A DNA stretch of 64,000 nt from Oscheius sp. JU75 (GCA_037178855.1 JASJZC010000003.1:1178001-1242000); one strand, 5' to 3'; counted from the stretch's first letter, positions 1 through 12,292 are shown. Made by a program: numbers and translations. The notes: generated by a model from the sequence alone, not told the origin.

Positions 1-7
1 ATTTCAG

Positions 8-223
8 CAACGCGAAACCAACGACTTCGTTGACGCCGTTCAAAAACTTGTAAGACTGACAGCGGAAATGTCTGTTCAGATAACTGTCTGGAAACTGACT
101 CTCCGGAATCCCGAGAGTCCCGCCCGGGACAGGATCAAAGAGGCACACAAAGTCTTACAAGGAGTCATTGGAGAGTTCAAGCACTTCCTGTCGACAGAGA
201 CTGAGGCATTACACCAACACTGA
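8..223 (+). CDS. C-terminal exon of an unidentified gene (5' part outside window)
   Basis: An open frame runs from the left edge to a TGA at 221-223. The window opens with ATTTCAG, a good splice acceptor, so the exon probably starts at position 8, which keeps the same frame. The 71 residues are helical in character, rich in charged and leucine positions, and end in ALHQH. No family is recognised. It could also be a chance open frame, but the acceptor and the balanced composition favour a real last exon. A retrotransposon remnant begins a few hundred bases downstream. The 224-570 gap holds nothing I can support. Confidence 0.45.
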   Translation, partial: QRETNDFVDAVQKLVRLTAEMSVQITVWKLTLRNPESPARDRIKEAHKVLQGVIGEFKHFLSTETEALHQH

Positions 224-569
224 CAAGAGAGGATTCACAACAAGACCGGACTTATGGGAAAAGAGATGGCTGCGCCAAACCTATAGTCTGTTAAGAAATG
301 TTCCTCTTTTTGACCGCTTTTGTCACCAACCTACCTCAATTTCTAATCAGAATTCAATTTCAAAGCATCCTGTTTTACTGTTTCCTCCTTGCTATTGATA
401 ATATTCTTTCCTTTACCTTTACCTTCTTGACACGAACAAGTCGAAGATTCTTATCTACGAAGGCCAGCTCTCCAGAATCGAGTCTTTCCTCAAGACAAGC
501 TAGCAAGACTACTCTGTACTATCATTCTCTTCCTATCAGCCACCAGGCAGTCTGACAGCTTTGGGATGG

Positions 570-1640
570 GTATTGTTGATTGATTGATTTATTTACGATT
601 ATCATATTCTTTCGATATGTCGCATACTGCTCTGTCTGAAGTTGTCGGGATCACCTTAGCCATCTGTACCCAGTTCTCGCCACATCTTGTTGCAAAATCG
701 TCTCTCCACCTAGCTCTTGGTCTTCCTGCCGTCCTGTGTCGAGACCACGGTCTCCATTCGCATATTGTCCTTGTCCATCGGTCGTGTTGCATGTTGGCTA
801 TCTTTTCTATTGATCCACTTGATTCTGACGTCTTGCAGCTTCAGCGTCTCGCGTAGTCATTCATTTGTTCGTCGGACCAACAGCGTGACTCCAACCATTC
901 TAAGCATCATCTTCCTCTGAGCGGTGATGAGCTTGTTAAGTTCTCGCTCTTCCAGTGTCCAAGTTTCGCTAGCATAGAGGAGTGCAGGCTCGACACATTG
1001 TGTGTAGAGCTTCCTTTTGTATTTGAGTGTGATCCTCGTATTTGTGACGAGTTCGTGGAAACGATTGAAAGAGGCCCAGGCTGATCTGATCCTTCGATTG
1101 ATTTCTAGAGAAATTGCTCTTCTCGATCAAGTCTTTGAGACCTTGGATATTATCTGACGTGGAGTAAGACTTCCAGAACCCGGTCTGCTCTGATGGCTGA
1201 TTGTTGTCCAGCGCGAGCCTTATTCTTTCGCCCAAGATAGAGGTGAAGACTTTGAAGATGACTGAGAGAAGAGATATTGGTCTGTAGTTTTTGATGAGCA
1301 GTGGGTCTCCCTTTTTGTAGAGCAAAGATATCGTTGAGTCCGCCCATTGATCAGGGATTTGTTGTTCCTCCAGAATATCGTTGAAAGTTGCCGCCAAGTG
1401 TGGAGTGATAATGTCCTTTGCTACGTGAACCATATCTGACGTTATTTGATCCGGCCTGGGACTTTTTCCATGTTTCAACTTAGACATGGCTTTCTGTACT
1501 TCTGATGCAAGTATTGGAAGGACATCGTCGTCTGCTGCGGCTAAGGGGACAACCTGGTCTAACCAGGAAGCGTAGAGATCGTTGAAAAAGGAGCGGACGA
1601 TTTCTCGAACATCACCCGGGTCATTAGCAATCCCACCAAT
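570..1640 (-). mobile_element. Internally deleted non-LTR retrotransposon (RTE/endonuclease-RT type)
   Basis: On the minus strand, fragments of a reverse transcriptase read in order. The N-terminal fingers contain GKSPRPDQIT and, further on, NYRPISLLS. They are followed around 1150 by the QTGF motif. The polypeptide then jumps to a C-terminal region with YASETWTLEE and DRWTRTICEWRPWSRHR, typical of the tail of nematode RTE-like elements. The palm with the YADD catalytic box is missing, and several frame changes separate the pieces. The element is therefore dead and non-autonomous. A fuller relative lies at 52.7-54.4 kb on the same strand. No clear poly(A) tail or target duplication was found, so both ends are approximate. 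Confidence 0.8.
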
Positions 1641-1843
1641 GCTGTTACTCAGTTGCCTCAGGCTGGTACTGGTATTGGATGTTGGTATTGTTGATGTTTG
1701 TTTGATATTCTGTAACAGGACTTGACGAAGTATCTGGACAGAATCGTTGAGACCAAGAGATCAGGTGAGAGAATCTATCAGGAGGAGGGAGTATTGCAGC
1801 TAGAAAAACTGATAGAAGAGCTAGAATGTTCAGTTGGATCAAA

Positions 1844-2107
1844 TAAATGTGGTAGACAGAAATCTGTCATCAGACGGATTCAGCTAATTAGGTAGCTCGC
1901 GTTTTACTTGCGGCTCATTGACGTTATGACTATTGTCTACTGATTCTGCGGCTGCTGGTGCAGTCAGAGACAGGCAATGATTTAGAAGCTAGCTAAAGTT
2001 CGCAAGTTTCCCCGCAGCTGACTTAACATACCATGACTTGCCAGCTTTTAGCTCGTGGTCACGGACGGACGGACAGACGAACACCATTGCACTTTAGTAG
2101 CAGAGAG
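1844..2107. repeat. Dispersed repeat A, copy 1 (short form)
   Basis: It starts AAATGTGGTAGACAGAAATC and ends near ACACCATTGCACTTTAGTAG. It matches 4204-4613 closely but lacks about 130 bp that the second copy carries in the middle. No coding frame is evident. It may be a non-autonomous transposon or retroelement end. Confidence 0.8.
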
Positions 2108-2758
2108 GTTTCGGTGCGAAAACTCAAATTAGAACAATGCAAAACCTAAACAAAGAACAGGGAATGCAACTTCCAGGACAAGACAAAATATGGACCAACT
2201 TTTCATGTCTCTAAACAATGTAAGTGCGGTGTGAAATGAGAAAGGATTTCGGGTGAATACTGTTCCAACCCATACTTATTGTGTTTTTTCAGTGTAAGTC
2301 TCTTCTCTCTGCCACTCGACGGGATTTGTGCTAAGTGCCGACTGAACTGTTCCCGGCTCATAGTCTCCCGACTCGTCCGACTCTGAATCTATCATATCTC
2401 TGCCTCTCCATAGCTCAAAAACTCAAAATGTTGATTGGATAGTTCAAAATAGCTCACAGATTTTTGACAAAACAAGTTTGGCTGGTGCCCCGTTGTGGCT
2501 CGTGACAGGTAGATACTGCTCCAGTCGAGCCAATTAGGGCTTCAGATAGACAGGAAGACACACACACACACATACAGACGTTTAGGCATTTTGAACTAGA
2601 TTTTATTGTGTCAAAATTCTAGTCACTTTTGCCTTACCTGGCCCAATTGTACATACAGCGCTTTTTTTTAACTTTTAAGCGAGAATCATATAATGGATAA
2701 TGGCTGGGAGACAATAAAATACATTGTAGGAGAGATAAACTTGTAAAATGGACCAAAT
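2108..2758. other. Intergenic, no gene seen
   Basis: No convincing coding exon or RNA gene. It holds a short (CA)n run near 2560-2575. The 3' end of the small Cys-rich gene lies just downstream. Confidence 0.5.
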
Positions 2759-3068
2759 TCAAGATTTTCGAAAACACACGAAACAGCAAACAGCGTAGAT
2801 GAATCCGATCCCGATGACTGCCATAAATCCTCCCAGTAAAATAGCTGGAATAGGCTGTAACCTCAGACAACATTCGTCCGCGCAACATGCAAAGTAGTAT
2901 AGAAAGTTGGAAGGGCCTGGAATGTTCGCATAGAAGGGAAGTCAAGAGAAACTTACAGACGATCCCGCCAGCACACGTATCACTTTTGTATTGAGCAAGA
3001 GAGAGAGGTTCCTCGTGTGCGAAAGAAGAGTGGACAAAAATCAAAGCCAATATAAATTCAGACCCCAT
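2759..3068 (-). CDS. Small Cys-rich single-pass membrane protein, 89 aa, two exons
   Basis: Exon 1 (3068-2957) starts MGSEFILALIFVHSSFA, a clear signal peptide, and ends at a consensus GTAAGT donor. A 40-nt intron (2956-2917) ends ...CATTCCAG. Exon 2 (2916-2759) rejoins in phase 1. The mature part has a Cys-dense stretch, FACCADECC. A strongly hydrophobic segment (about residues 65-85) follows, then a short tail ending CFRKS. Total length is 270 nt including the stop. The layout (signal peptide, short Cys-rich ectodomain, one membrane helix, tiny cytosolic tail) resembles Shisa/CX-type small membrane proteins, but no family is assigned. Most of the second exon is invisible if the intron is read through. 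Confidence 0.7.
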
Positions 3069-4203
3069 TTCCGTCTGTCCAGGCTGTCCAATTTAAAGCG
3101 AGTGTCTGGATCTTTTTGTAGCTCGCTAAAGTTAGAGTCAAATGGTTCCATAGTTAGAACAAGACCACCTCATTTCGTAAAACTTTTGACATACAAGATC
3201 CTAGAAACACACGTTAAGATAGTAGAAAGAAGGGGAACGGGTTATAGGACTCTGTTAATCAGTATGTTTTTGATTCCTAGACTGTTCAATTTCATCTCAT
3301 TCCTATTTCGAGCAGTTGTAGAGAACTCGAGGAGCAACATGCTCCCAGTGATTTGCGCAACTATATTCAGTAGTCGAAAGCTAGTAACTAATTACCTTCA
3401 TAGTTGTATAATTTTTGACAGGTCAGAATTAATTGCTGACGGGAGCTGCCCCCGTCGAGTAAGAGATTTTGTTCTGGGAGAGCAACTTTACGACCCTATT
3501 TCTCGGTGATAATCGCAGATAAAATACATTGTAGATACACCACAAAAAATGATGAGTAAACAAAAGAAAAAAAAAGAAAAAAGGTGTACAGTACCGAAGA
3601 GTTTGTTATTACCTCCAGCCTTATCTTGTTTGCTTGTGGACGTGGGGGTGAATCTTTTGCTTAGGGTGAAACTTCCTGCTATATAAGATAAGGAAAATCG
3701 ATTGATTTTTGGAACAGCTTGAAAAGTACATAAAAAATTGAATCGATATTTCTGATCATAGTCGAACACAGTAGGAAAATCTCTCAACAAAAAGAGAAGG
3801 TGACTCCCGGAAAAGTTGATTTGAACAGTTACTCAAAATTCAGTTTGTAGCTGCGGGTTTGAAGAGTTTTCAGAGGTGCCTCTTACAGTAGCCGCTTTTT
3901 CTTGACCACAACATTCTAAACTTCCAAGTTGCCAAGACTTCAGAATGGAATAGATACGACATGACAAAGAAAGATGGCAGATGACATATCATAATTGGAA
4001 CAACTGATTGAAGAAGAATAAAAGTAATTTTGTTTTTTCGAGCTGTTGGAGATACCTAAATGAAAAGCGCCAAACACGCCATCCAGAAAAAGTGATGATT
4101 GTCATTGAACCATAGGCACAAAAGTAGTGAATACCGTTGGCGGCGATGTTGGAAAAGGAAGGCAAAGCTTTCTCTGAAGAAAAAAGGATATATGGTTCGT
4201 ACA
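3069..4203. other. Intergenic, no secure gene
   Basis: Open stretches occur on the minus strand. One of 100 codons at 3488-3790 ends in a hydrophobic segment. None has convincing splice structure or a recognisable domain. The region is AT-rich. Confidence 0.4.
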
Positions 4204-4613
4204 TAAATGTGGTAGACAGAAATCTGTTATAAGACGGGTTCAGCCAACCTAGGTAGCCCACGTCTTACGTGCTGTTCATTCGGACAGTTGACGTTATGAC
4301 TGTTGTCTACTGTTTCCGCGGCTGCTGGTGCAATCACACTTTTGAGACAGGCAAAGATTTTGTGTTAGTTTCACTTTTCAAGAACAAACCAAACCAAACG
4401 ATGACTTCTTCTAATGTTGACAGCTTTCATACGGACGTCCTTTTGTAGTGTAAACAGGCGTCTGTTCCACTTCTCCGTTAGCAGAAGTTTGCAAGTTTCC
4501 CCGCAGCTGACTTATCAACTAAACTCTTGACATGCCATGAATTGCTAGCTTTTGACTCGTGGTCACGGACGGGCAGACAGACGAACACCATTGTGCTTTA
4601 GTAGTAGAGAGAT
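4204..4613. repeat. Dispersed repeat A, copy 2 (long form)
   Basis: It has the same start (AAATGTGGTAGACAGAAATC) and end (ACGAACACCATTGTGCTTTA) as the copy at 1844-2107. Extra sequence at roughly 4340-4480 is absent from copy 1. Shared blocks include GCAAGTTTCCCCGCAGCTGA and GTGGTCACGGACGG. Both copies have the same orientation. Confidence 0.8.
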
Positions 4614-6181
4614 GGGGTCATTGAGTCGGAGGATACCAGTCGTTTTTTGTAAGATAACGAGACTAACCCGAGTTCGTTTCTCAGTAGTCTCGCTGGTTAC
4701 TTTGGCTAGTTACGCCCAGTCTCCATTCTGTGAAAACAGATCTGAAACGTCCTAGAATTTGAAGCTATGCTGAGAGAGTACACTCTTGAAAGATATTCCT
4801 GTCCCTCTCGGTAACATTTGGCCGACATGGAAATCTTTCTGAATCTTAGCTCTGCTGCCAAAGCGTATCTTCTTCGTCCTAAACTAAATTACAGTCTTTT
4901 ACGAAATTCTATTACGAAGGATAGATTGTTCGATTATAAGGAATATTATAAGGAATATTGAAGATACAATGTCAACTTTGAGCTGGCTTTGACAAGCTCA
5001 TCGCGGTCCCGCTTTACTACATATAGGTATGGGTGGTATTGCTGTGTCCATCTCTAGGCTACTAAAAATTTGTGACAGTTTTGAGGATGGGAAGAAAGGA
5101 GAGACTAATAGACATGTCTGCAGGATAAAAACCCAAAACTATCCCTTCGAAACCCATGCTCGGAAATGCGGGAAAGGATACCAGGACTCGAACGGATACC
5201 GACAGACTACCTGTGATCAGACACGCTCTGCAGCACGTTCCAATCAATCAGTAAGACTGTCACTTACAGTAACCCTGTAATCTCTAGTTTCCATTGCCAT
5301 GCCGCCTTTAAGAAGGGAATAGAACCGAACCTTCTACTTCCGTTGTTTTAATGCTAAATAGTCAATGTTTTTGGGAGAAAATATTCTGAAGACATTGCTC
5401 ACTCAGGAGTGTCCGATAGGCGTTCGTCTTGGAATGAAGTTGGTCGACCCGGCAGTCCGAAACAATTACGAATACAAGTGCTACAAGCTCAGCCATGGAT
5501 GCAGAGATTAAATAGTGGTGTGGGAGAACCCTCGTACTGAACAACATAAAAAATTCACTTGTGTTGCTGTGAAGAGAACGCCTGCCCTCGATTCCTGACG
5601 TCAATGGGGTCAAGGTGGCATAGAAACTGATTGTTCCTCTCAATTTTGCTTTGTGGAGACTTTTCTTTCTGAAGTCAACCAAGTTTTGTCCCGTACAGAC
5701 TCTGTTACCAGAGTAATCTCTTAAGTTATGGCAGTTTACACCCGTACCGTCTCACACTCAAAAATAACACAGGCTGTGATCAGCCCGTAGTTATGTCCCG
5801 TACCATCTCGGCTGTCAATAGACATTGTACGTACAGTCCTCGCAGCCAAAAATTTTCACCCGTATTCTCGAGAGGAGATTTCTACTGTATCATCTCGACA
5901 GGCCGGAGTTTCTCATTCATGAAGATTTGGGATAAAAACGAAACTACTAGAGTCATAGCTGCATAAGGTAAGAGCTCCCTCTTTATATCGGAGTCTCTCA
6001 CTCGTCGCGAATCCAAAGCCACACCCTGTTCTAAGCCTTTGCAAATTATTTCTTACTCAAACTGTCTGAAGTCTAAATTTAAAATACAATTATTATTGTA
6101 AAAAATGATAATACCCGTATCAAAAATGGCATAAAACACAAAAAGCACCGGTAAACTGAGATCTGAGCTCGAAAATAGCAT
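4614..6181. other. Intergenic, no gene seen
   Basis: Scattered short open frames exist on both strands, without splice signals or recognisable domains. It separates repeat A from the 3' end of the GT31 gene. Confidence 0.45.
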
Positions 6182-8557
6182 TCATCCCGGCACGGCAAAT
6201 CTGACCAAGGGATATTCGTCTTCCAAACGCTGGGGATCGTAACCGTGTGCTGCTATTACCTGAAATTACCATTAAATTGAAAATACCATCAATTAAAATA
6301 TTTCTCAAAAAACCAACCTCTCCATTGAGCCACTCCTCGTGACTGACCTGCCGCGTCCAGAAGATCATTTTCTCGTTGTGTGTGGGTCGGAGCTTGAGAA
6401 AATGCGCCAGAATTCCGGCGTAGATGTCGTCAAATGGGTACAGCTCGACTAATTGGGCTGCTTGGTAAAAGAGTTCGACACTGGCCCTGGATAGGAGCAC
6501 ACAACCGGCACTGATGTAAGGAGGATAGGCGTTGAAGGGGTAAGAGGCTAAAGAGACCTGGAAATTTGAGAATGAAATCTGGAAAAAGAGGTATTTTACA
6601 GCGTGTTTGTGTAGTTTGAAGCGAAACGGAGAAGTGTCAAAGCGCCAGCCTTCGTAGACCTGCAAACCTTATCATTTAGAAGGATCCAAATGTTGGGAAA
6701 CAAGAAAATTGTTTTTCGGTCACAAATTGGATTGGGTATCAGTTCCAAAATGTTCTGCTGTCTTTTTTGTACGCCTATACGCAAAGGCGAAGTATACCGC
6801 TCAGAGGAACTGATTTTGTTTTTTGAATTCCGTTTTTCAGCGTTTGAAGCTTCCTACTTCCTACTTTGAAAATCAGTGGTATTTTAGTGTTATCCAGTGT
6901 CTGACCGTGAAACAACTACAAACTCTTCACCTTATGTTAAACAAGTTCAGCTGAAGCCTCGAAATCTGTAATTATTTTTCGTAATATAACACGTCTTTTT
7001 TTGTAATTTGGTAAATAGACAATGCTGCTTTTTCTAGACTCACAAAACGGGAAATACTGTGAAAGCTCTAATATAAGCACCCCTTTTTCAATTACGCATT
7101 CGCCTTTTTCGGGGTCAAAACGACCTTTTCTGGCTTTCTGATGTTCTGCAAAGCTGTAGCCCGTGATCTAATTGCATACTTCTTCCGTAAAGGGATGCTT
7201 CTATTAGAAGAAATACGGTAACTAATCGAAACTTAGGCATATAGCAAGTCTTTTGAACACGAGTTTCTATCTTTGGGTAGAATCTGTCATTCTTTTTATG
7301 TCGAAAATGGTCGAAAGAGAGTAAACTACTCACCAAATCCTGTGAGCTTTTCTGATCCAGTAGCCTTATAAGATTATGAATGCTGAGCATGTAGTCGTCG
7401 TCGATTAGAAGGACAAAATCCGGGGCTGGACAGCCACCCTCAAGACTATGAGCATGCCGAAGAGAGTAGAGGAGCTAAAATACCATTTTTCTCAAAAAGC
7501 TCACGAGAAAAAAATCACTTTGGCAGTATTATTGCGATAAGAATCGACCATGTCAGCTACAATCATGTCCTTATGTATTTGGCTCTCGCGTTCTAGGGCT
7601 AAATTACGTGAATGCGACATAAAAAGACAAAAAAATACCACTTCTCATGCTCTTGTGCTCGCGGTCCGACGGAAATCTCCCGACGACAAAGACTGTTCGG
7701 ACGCTGAAGTCATCTATGACGTGCTCCTGGCCCCAGGTTGCGCGAATTACGTCTCGATTCTGAACTTTTTCAGTGAAAAGTCGAAAAAATATAGATACCT
7801 TCGAATTGCCTACGGAAGACTTGACAATTATCAGCAGATTGTAGGGCAGATCGTACTTCTGTCCGGTGCAGCTGAAAATGAAATGTTTTGGGATCAATAA
7901 GCTTCAGTTTAAAGATTTTTGCGTCAGAAGTTTGCGGAAATTGAGGGTATAGACTGCGAGAATAGACTCGTTTTCAACAGCAGTTTCTGATAACTTTGGC
8001 AAAATACTTGGGAAAAGTATGCTGAAAACTTTGCCAGTCAAAAATAAATATATTGCACATAGGAACAAGGCAAAACTGCCTAATTTGACTATGATTGCAT
8101 GCTCTTCCGTTGCATTTGAAAAATGAATTTTATGAGTGCGTAACATCGACAGACATACTTGTATCCATTTCATGGTCGATACAGCTCAAAAACCCAATTT
8201 TTATCCATTGTTAAACGATAGTGTAGTAAAACTAACTGAAATGCACAAAATAAACATACCTTGGCTGATGTAAAGAGTGTAGACTGTCGTAGGAATTTAT
8301 GACTTTGCTGCCGATTTTCTCTCCATTTATAAGCTTGTGCGTCTGCAAACATCAATTTCCCGGATCCCATAAAAGTTACCACTTACATCGCTAAAGACAT
8401 CATTTCCCGAGATGTGCCATATGAATTCGCTGAACGACGTCTCGAGAGCATGGTCGAAAAGTCCCGAGAGCCAACAGAAGCCCGAAATGAACAGAAAGAT
8501 GGGTAGGAGAGAGGAACGGCGAACTCGGAGGACCAGATTTCGGGCATAGCGATTCAT
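6182..8557 (-). CDS. GT31 beta-1,3-galactosyltransferase-like Golgi enzyme, 356 aa, nine exons
   Basis: GT31 enzymes transfer Gal or GlcNAc in beta-1,3 linkage inside the Golgi; the exact substrate here cannot be told. Exons (minus strand): 8557-8387, 8342-8260, 7901-7799, 7759-7639, 7592-7519, 7474-7334, 6659-6600, 6557-6318, 6259-6182; all phases agree. Residues about 15-35 form a type II membrane anchor. Family landmarks in order are NLLIIVKSS, DVIRATWGQ, the MVDSYRNNTAK region, the metal-binding LIDDDYML, YPPYISAGCVLLSR, YPFDDIYAG, and the terminal VIAAHGYDP common in nematode members. The exon 3 acceptor (CTGAAG) has a poor pyrimidine tract and is the weakest junction. The intron at 6660-7333 carries a hairpin repeat. 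Confidence 0.85.
7058..7218. repeat. MITE-like element, family B copy 1
   Basis: It begins AATATAAGCACCCC and ends CTTCTATTAGAAGAAATACG. The ends are imperfect inverted repeats (AAGCACCCCTTT versus AAAGGGATGCTT). The centre has GATGTTCTGCAAAGCTGTAG. It lies in an intron of the GT31 gene and is related to 62832-63058 and the fragment at 27856-27897. Confidence 0.7.
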
Positions 8558-8967
8558 TCCAGGAGCCTTTTTCAGGCTGAAAAGACTAGATTTGTTAGGG
8601 AAGCACAGAAAAGGAGAAAATATGGCTTTTTAAGGAATAAGCTGGAAATGACGGAAAACAAGTTTAAATAGTTTGAATTGCTTTCTACGCAATTGCGTAT
8701 CTATATTACAAGATCCACAGGGTCCAAAGTAATGATTTATAGCAAAGAAAACGGCAAAAGGGGATAGAAAAGAGAGAAACAAACAAACACAGCTGCTCTT
8801 ATTTATTTACAGTTTGTGTCTGTCTGTCTCTTGTCCTCCTTGTACATCACTGACAGGACGTAGGATTTCTGCATTCCGGGCTATGGCTCTCTCTGTCACT
8901 CTGTCTCTCTGTCTTTCTGGTGAACAAAGACGAAGTGTTAGAAACATATTATGGACTCGGTAACCAT

Positions 8968-11528
8968 CTAGTCGTCATAGTGGCTCTGGACCTTCTCGAG
9001 TCCTAGTTCCTTCTTTGAAATTTCCCTCAGCTTGAACTTCTGGACTTTGCCCGTGGCTGTCAGCGGGAAGTCGCTCATCTGCTTGATCATGATGTAGGTT
9101 GGAATCTTGTAGGACATGATCCGATCCTTGCAGTCGGCCTTGATCCTCTCCGCGTCGATCTTGTCCTCCTGACCGGGCTGAAGACGAATCCACGCGCAGA
9201 CTGTCTCTCCCAGACGGTCATCCGGCACTCCAATCACTTGCGCATCAGCCACGTAGGGCAAGGAGAAGAGGAACTTCTCTACTTCGGTGGGGTAGACGTT
9301 CTCTCCGCCCTTGATGATCATGTCCTTGCTTCTACCGACGATGCAGATCGCGCCGTCCTTGTTCATCGTGGCAATGTCTCTGCAAAATCTATCACTCTGT
9401 CACTCTGCCTTTCAGTCTCACTTGTCTCTCTGTCTCTCTGATCTGACTAACCCACCCAGTATGGTACCATCTGTCGGCAGTGACCTCCTTCTTCGTCTTC
9501 TCCTCGTCTCCCCAGTATCCTCTCATCGTCATATATCCTCTAGCCAACAGCTCGCCCTTCTCTCCTCTCGGCACCACCTTGCCCTTCTCGTCCACGAGCG
9601 CAATTTCCGTATGCGGGAACACGTAGCCGACATTCTTGATCCTCTCGTTGATCGGCTGATCATGTCGTGACATTGTGACCAGCGGTGAGAGCTCCGTCGA
9701 TCCGTAGGCAATGTAAAGATCGGTCATGTTGAAGTCCTTCTGCAGAGAGGTACACAGGGCCGGCGGACAGGGACTTCCAGCCATGACGGCTCCACGTAGC
9801 GAGGTGACATCGTGCTTCTTCAGGTCTGGATGACTCATGAGGTCGATAAACATTGTCGGGGTGCCGTAGACAAAGTTGCATTTTTCCTCTTCGAGAGCCT
9901 CGAGGACCTTCTTGACGCGGAAGTTGATGGCTGGGAAGACGCACGTATTGGCACTAATAGCTGCTGTGAGCACGCCCATCACGCAGCCGAAGCAGTGGTA
10001 GAGGGGATTCGGGATGCATATGATCTCGTGCTTCTGCCCGAACTGCATCCGGTCGGCCATGAAGCCCGCATTGTTCCTGATGTTCATGTGACTAAGGGTG
10101 GCAGCTTTGGGCAGTCCTGTGGTGCCGGAAGTGAACTGGATGTTGACTTCGGAATCCGGCAGAATGGAGGCTTCGGCCTCATCGAGACGCTTGTAGTTCA
10201 TACTGCCGGCACCCTCGGAGATATCGGAGAAGTTCCAAGCACCGCGGACCGGCTGCTGATTGGCAAAGACAATGATGTGCTCGAGATCGGGCAGGTCCTT
10301 GCAGCTCACGGCTCCCATGCCGGTCTTGGACGCTCCCAGCATCGGACAGATCTGAACTTGTACTGTTTAGAAGCTTTGTGTGAAAGGCTAGTTTTGAACT
10401 GACTGATCATGTTCAATGACACTTCCTCTTCTCTATCAAAAGTCATGGGTCATGAAACGGGAATAGAGTGAGTTTCCTGCTACTCTCCCTCTTGCTAAGC
10501 TGTCAGTGATTTTCCAGGCAATTAATTTGTCTGTTAGTCTGTCATAATCTTCCCTGCCCGTGTTATACCATCATTCTCCCGTTTTACTTGATCCATCCCC
10601 TGTTCCTGTCAACTGTCCACTCTTCTCTTTCTAATAACCCTCCTAGGTTGTCTAGAATGGCTTGCACTGCTCTCATCTTGGCAGACCACTCTGAACATTT
10701 GGTTCTTTCAATAGATCTAATTTGTCGTTTGAGACAGCGTGACAGGACAGAGTAGGAAACCAATTCTGGACTGTGCTCCTGTCATCATGAAGCCACGGAA
10801 AACTCTCAAGCGGAGAGAGACTGGAAATTGTCCATCAGTTCAAAAACTGTTCAATAGGAATTCACAAGAGCCTGGTTTCTGCTAGATACTCTCAAAAATT
10901 GAAGAAAAGAACTCACATCGTTAAGGACGCTGATGTAGCTGGTCGTCTTGAACTTGTGCGGCGTGACCAGAGCCCTCACTCCGACGGTCATCAGGGCAAA
11001 GCGCAGCTCGTGAGACTTGTAGGCCGGGTTGATGTTGACCAGGATCATGCCGGCCATGGCTGTGGCGAACTGACAGACGACCCACTCGTAGTAGTTGCCG
11101 CCCCAGATGCCAACTCGATCTCCCTGCTTCAGTCCCATGGCGTAGAGGCCAGCAGCGAAACGACGAGCATCCTCGTGGAATTCCTTGTAGGTTTTGCGAA
11201 TCTGCTGCTTTTTGAAGACGACAAATTCGCGATCTGGATGGGCTGCGACCGTCCTCTTCAGTGTCTCTCCGATCGTCTCGAAGTGCAGCTCTTTTGTGGA
11301 GGCCCCGTGGACGTAGCTCAGCTGACTGTTGTTTCTTCGCCTGAAAATGTAGTTGAGTGAGACACGGGTGAACAGACAGAGAGGTAGAGAGACATAGAGA
11401 CAGTCGGAGAGATCAAGAGACAAAAAGACAAGAGTCAGAGAGACATAGAGACAATGGGCTACTACACAGAAGAAAACTCACGAAATCCGAGTAGCGATAC
11501 GAGAGAAGCCCAGAAAACGAGAAGACAT
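8968..11528 (-). CDS. ACSF2: ACSF2-type mitochondrial medium-chain acyl-CoA synthetase, 592 aa, four exons
   Basis: This ANL-superfamily enzyme activates fatty acids with ATP and CoA. Exons: 11528-11482, 11340-10917, 10351-9456, 9379-8968; phases agree. The Arg/Ser-rich start MSSRFLGFSRIATRIS looks like a mitochondrial presequence. The AMP-binding P-loop FTSGTTGLPKAATLS, the AYGSTELSP motif, the YHTGDIA motif (split by the last intron) and GRSKDMIIKGGENVYP are all present. The C-terminal catalytic lysine region TATGKVQKFKLRE is intact. Length fits ACSF2 (about 600 aa), and I see no lesion. The intron before the last exon contains a CTGTCTCT tract. A C. elegans counterpart is probably ACS-2 or a paralogue; that assignment is inference. 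Confidence 0.93.
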
Positions 11529-11834
11529 GTCAGTAGTGTTGCTTCGGAATAATTTCCTACAGGAGGTAGTTAACTAGAACATACTAATTGACGAGAAGAG
11601 GAAGTTTTCTTCGAAACTATTGTTTTCGAGATTGGCAGAGGAAAGCGTCTCAAGTTACCTGTTAGTAGGCTACTAGTTTTTGTCCGCTGGTGAACGACTC
11701 GACCCCTGAGCAGTAAACACTATTGGAGAAAATAAGGTGTCACAAGAATCATGACCTCTCTGTCTTACTGTCTCTCTGTCTTTCTGTTTCTTTGTCTGTC
11801 TAGACTAATACTTTATTTCTCAGTTTTCCATGTA

Positions 11835-12292
11835 TCACCCGCACAGATTTGAACATTTCGTGATGGAACACAGCTGTAGGACCTGGTCTCTTACTTTCAT
11901 CTGGATCCTGACTGCCCATTTACTTTGAAGAGCCACGACGATGATCGGAGCTACGAGACCGAGAAACAGAGAAACAGCAGCTAGTGCCCAAGTCAGAGAA
12001 TCCGAGCCTCTGAAAGTCCAGTCCCGAGACCGAGACATGACTTTGAATTCATCCACCGTAAACCTAATGTTCGGTTCGGTTTTCATAGTGCATCTTCTTT
12101 CACAGCTGGTGGCCAAAAGATCAGACTGAGTTGGGAGGTCACAGAGCAACACGCCCTCAAGTTTTGAAGATTCTCCAGTGGCAGACGACGATTTCCGCGG
12201 ATTGTTATCTCATACAGCGTCATAGCAGCCGTCTTATTTGGGAGCAAAACCTCTTTCAGTACAGGATTGTTGACAATTCGAAAGCCTAACAA
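11835..12292 (-). pseudogene. Receptor L-domain fragment with frame break
   Basis: One frame reads GFRIVNNPVLKEVLLPN and YEITIRGNRRLPLENLQNLR, which fits the repeat pattern of the Receptor L-domain found in insulin-receptor-like nematode membrane proteins. About 45 nt further on, the sense passes to another frame, with CERRC, then a hydrophobic segment (WALAAVSLFLGLVAPIIVVAL) and a stop. No good splice pair explains the change, and the frame upstream of 12292 has stops. I read this as the C-terminal end of a decayed L-domain/transmembrane gene. A sequencing indel in a live gene is the alternative. Confidence 0.45.

Noticed and set aside
168-920. Plus-strand frames around 0.2-0.9 kb
   Set aside because: Overlap the retrotransposon on the other strand or the tail exon in another frame; no domain.
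2991-3509. 172-codon plus-strand frame at 3 kb
   Set aside because: It overlaps the spliced Cys-rich gene, has no family features, and its composition is that of AT-rich non-coding DNA.
3488-3790. 100-codon minus-strand frame with hydrophobic end
   Set aside because: No convincing upstream exon, signal peptide or splice pattern; the hydrophobic part comes from a poly-T tract.
9812-10402. 196-codon plus-strand frame opposite the acyl-CoA synthetase
   Set aside because: Antisense shadow of a strongly supported ACSF2 exon; no domain or splice signals.
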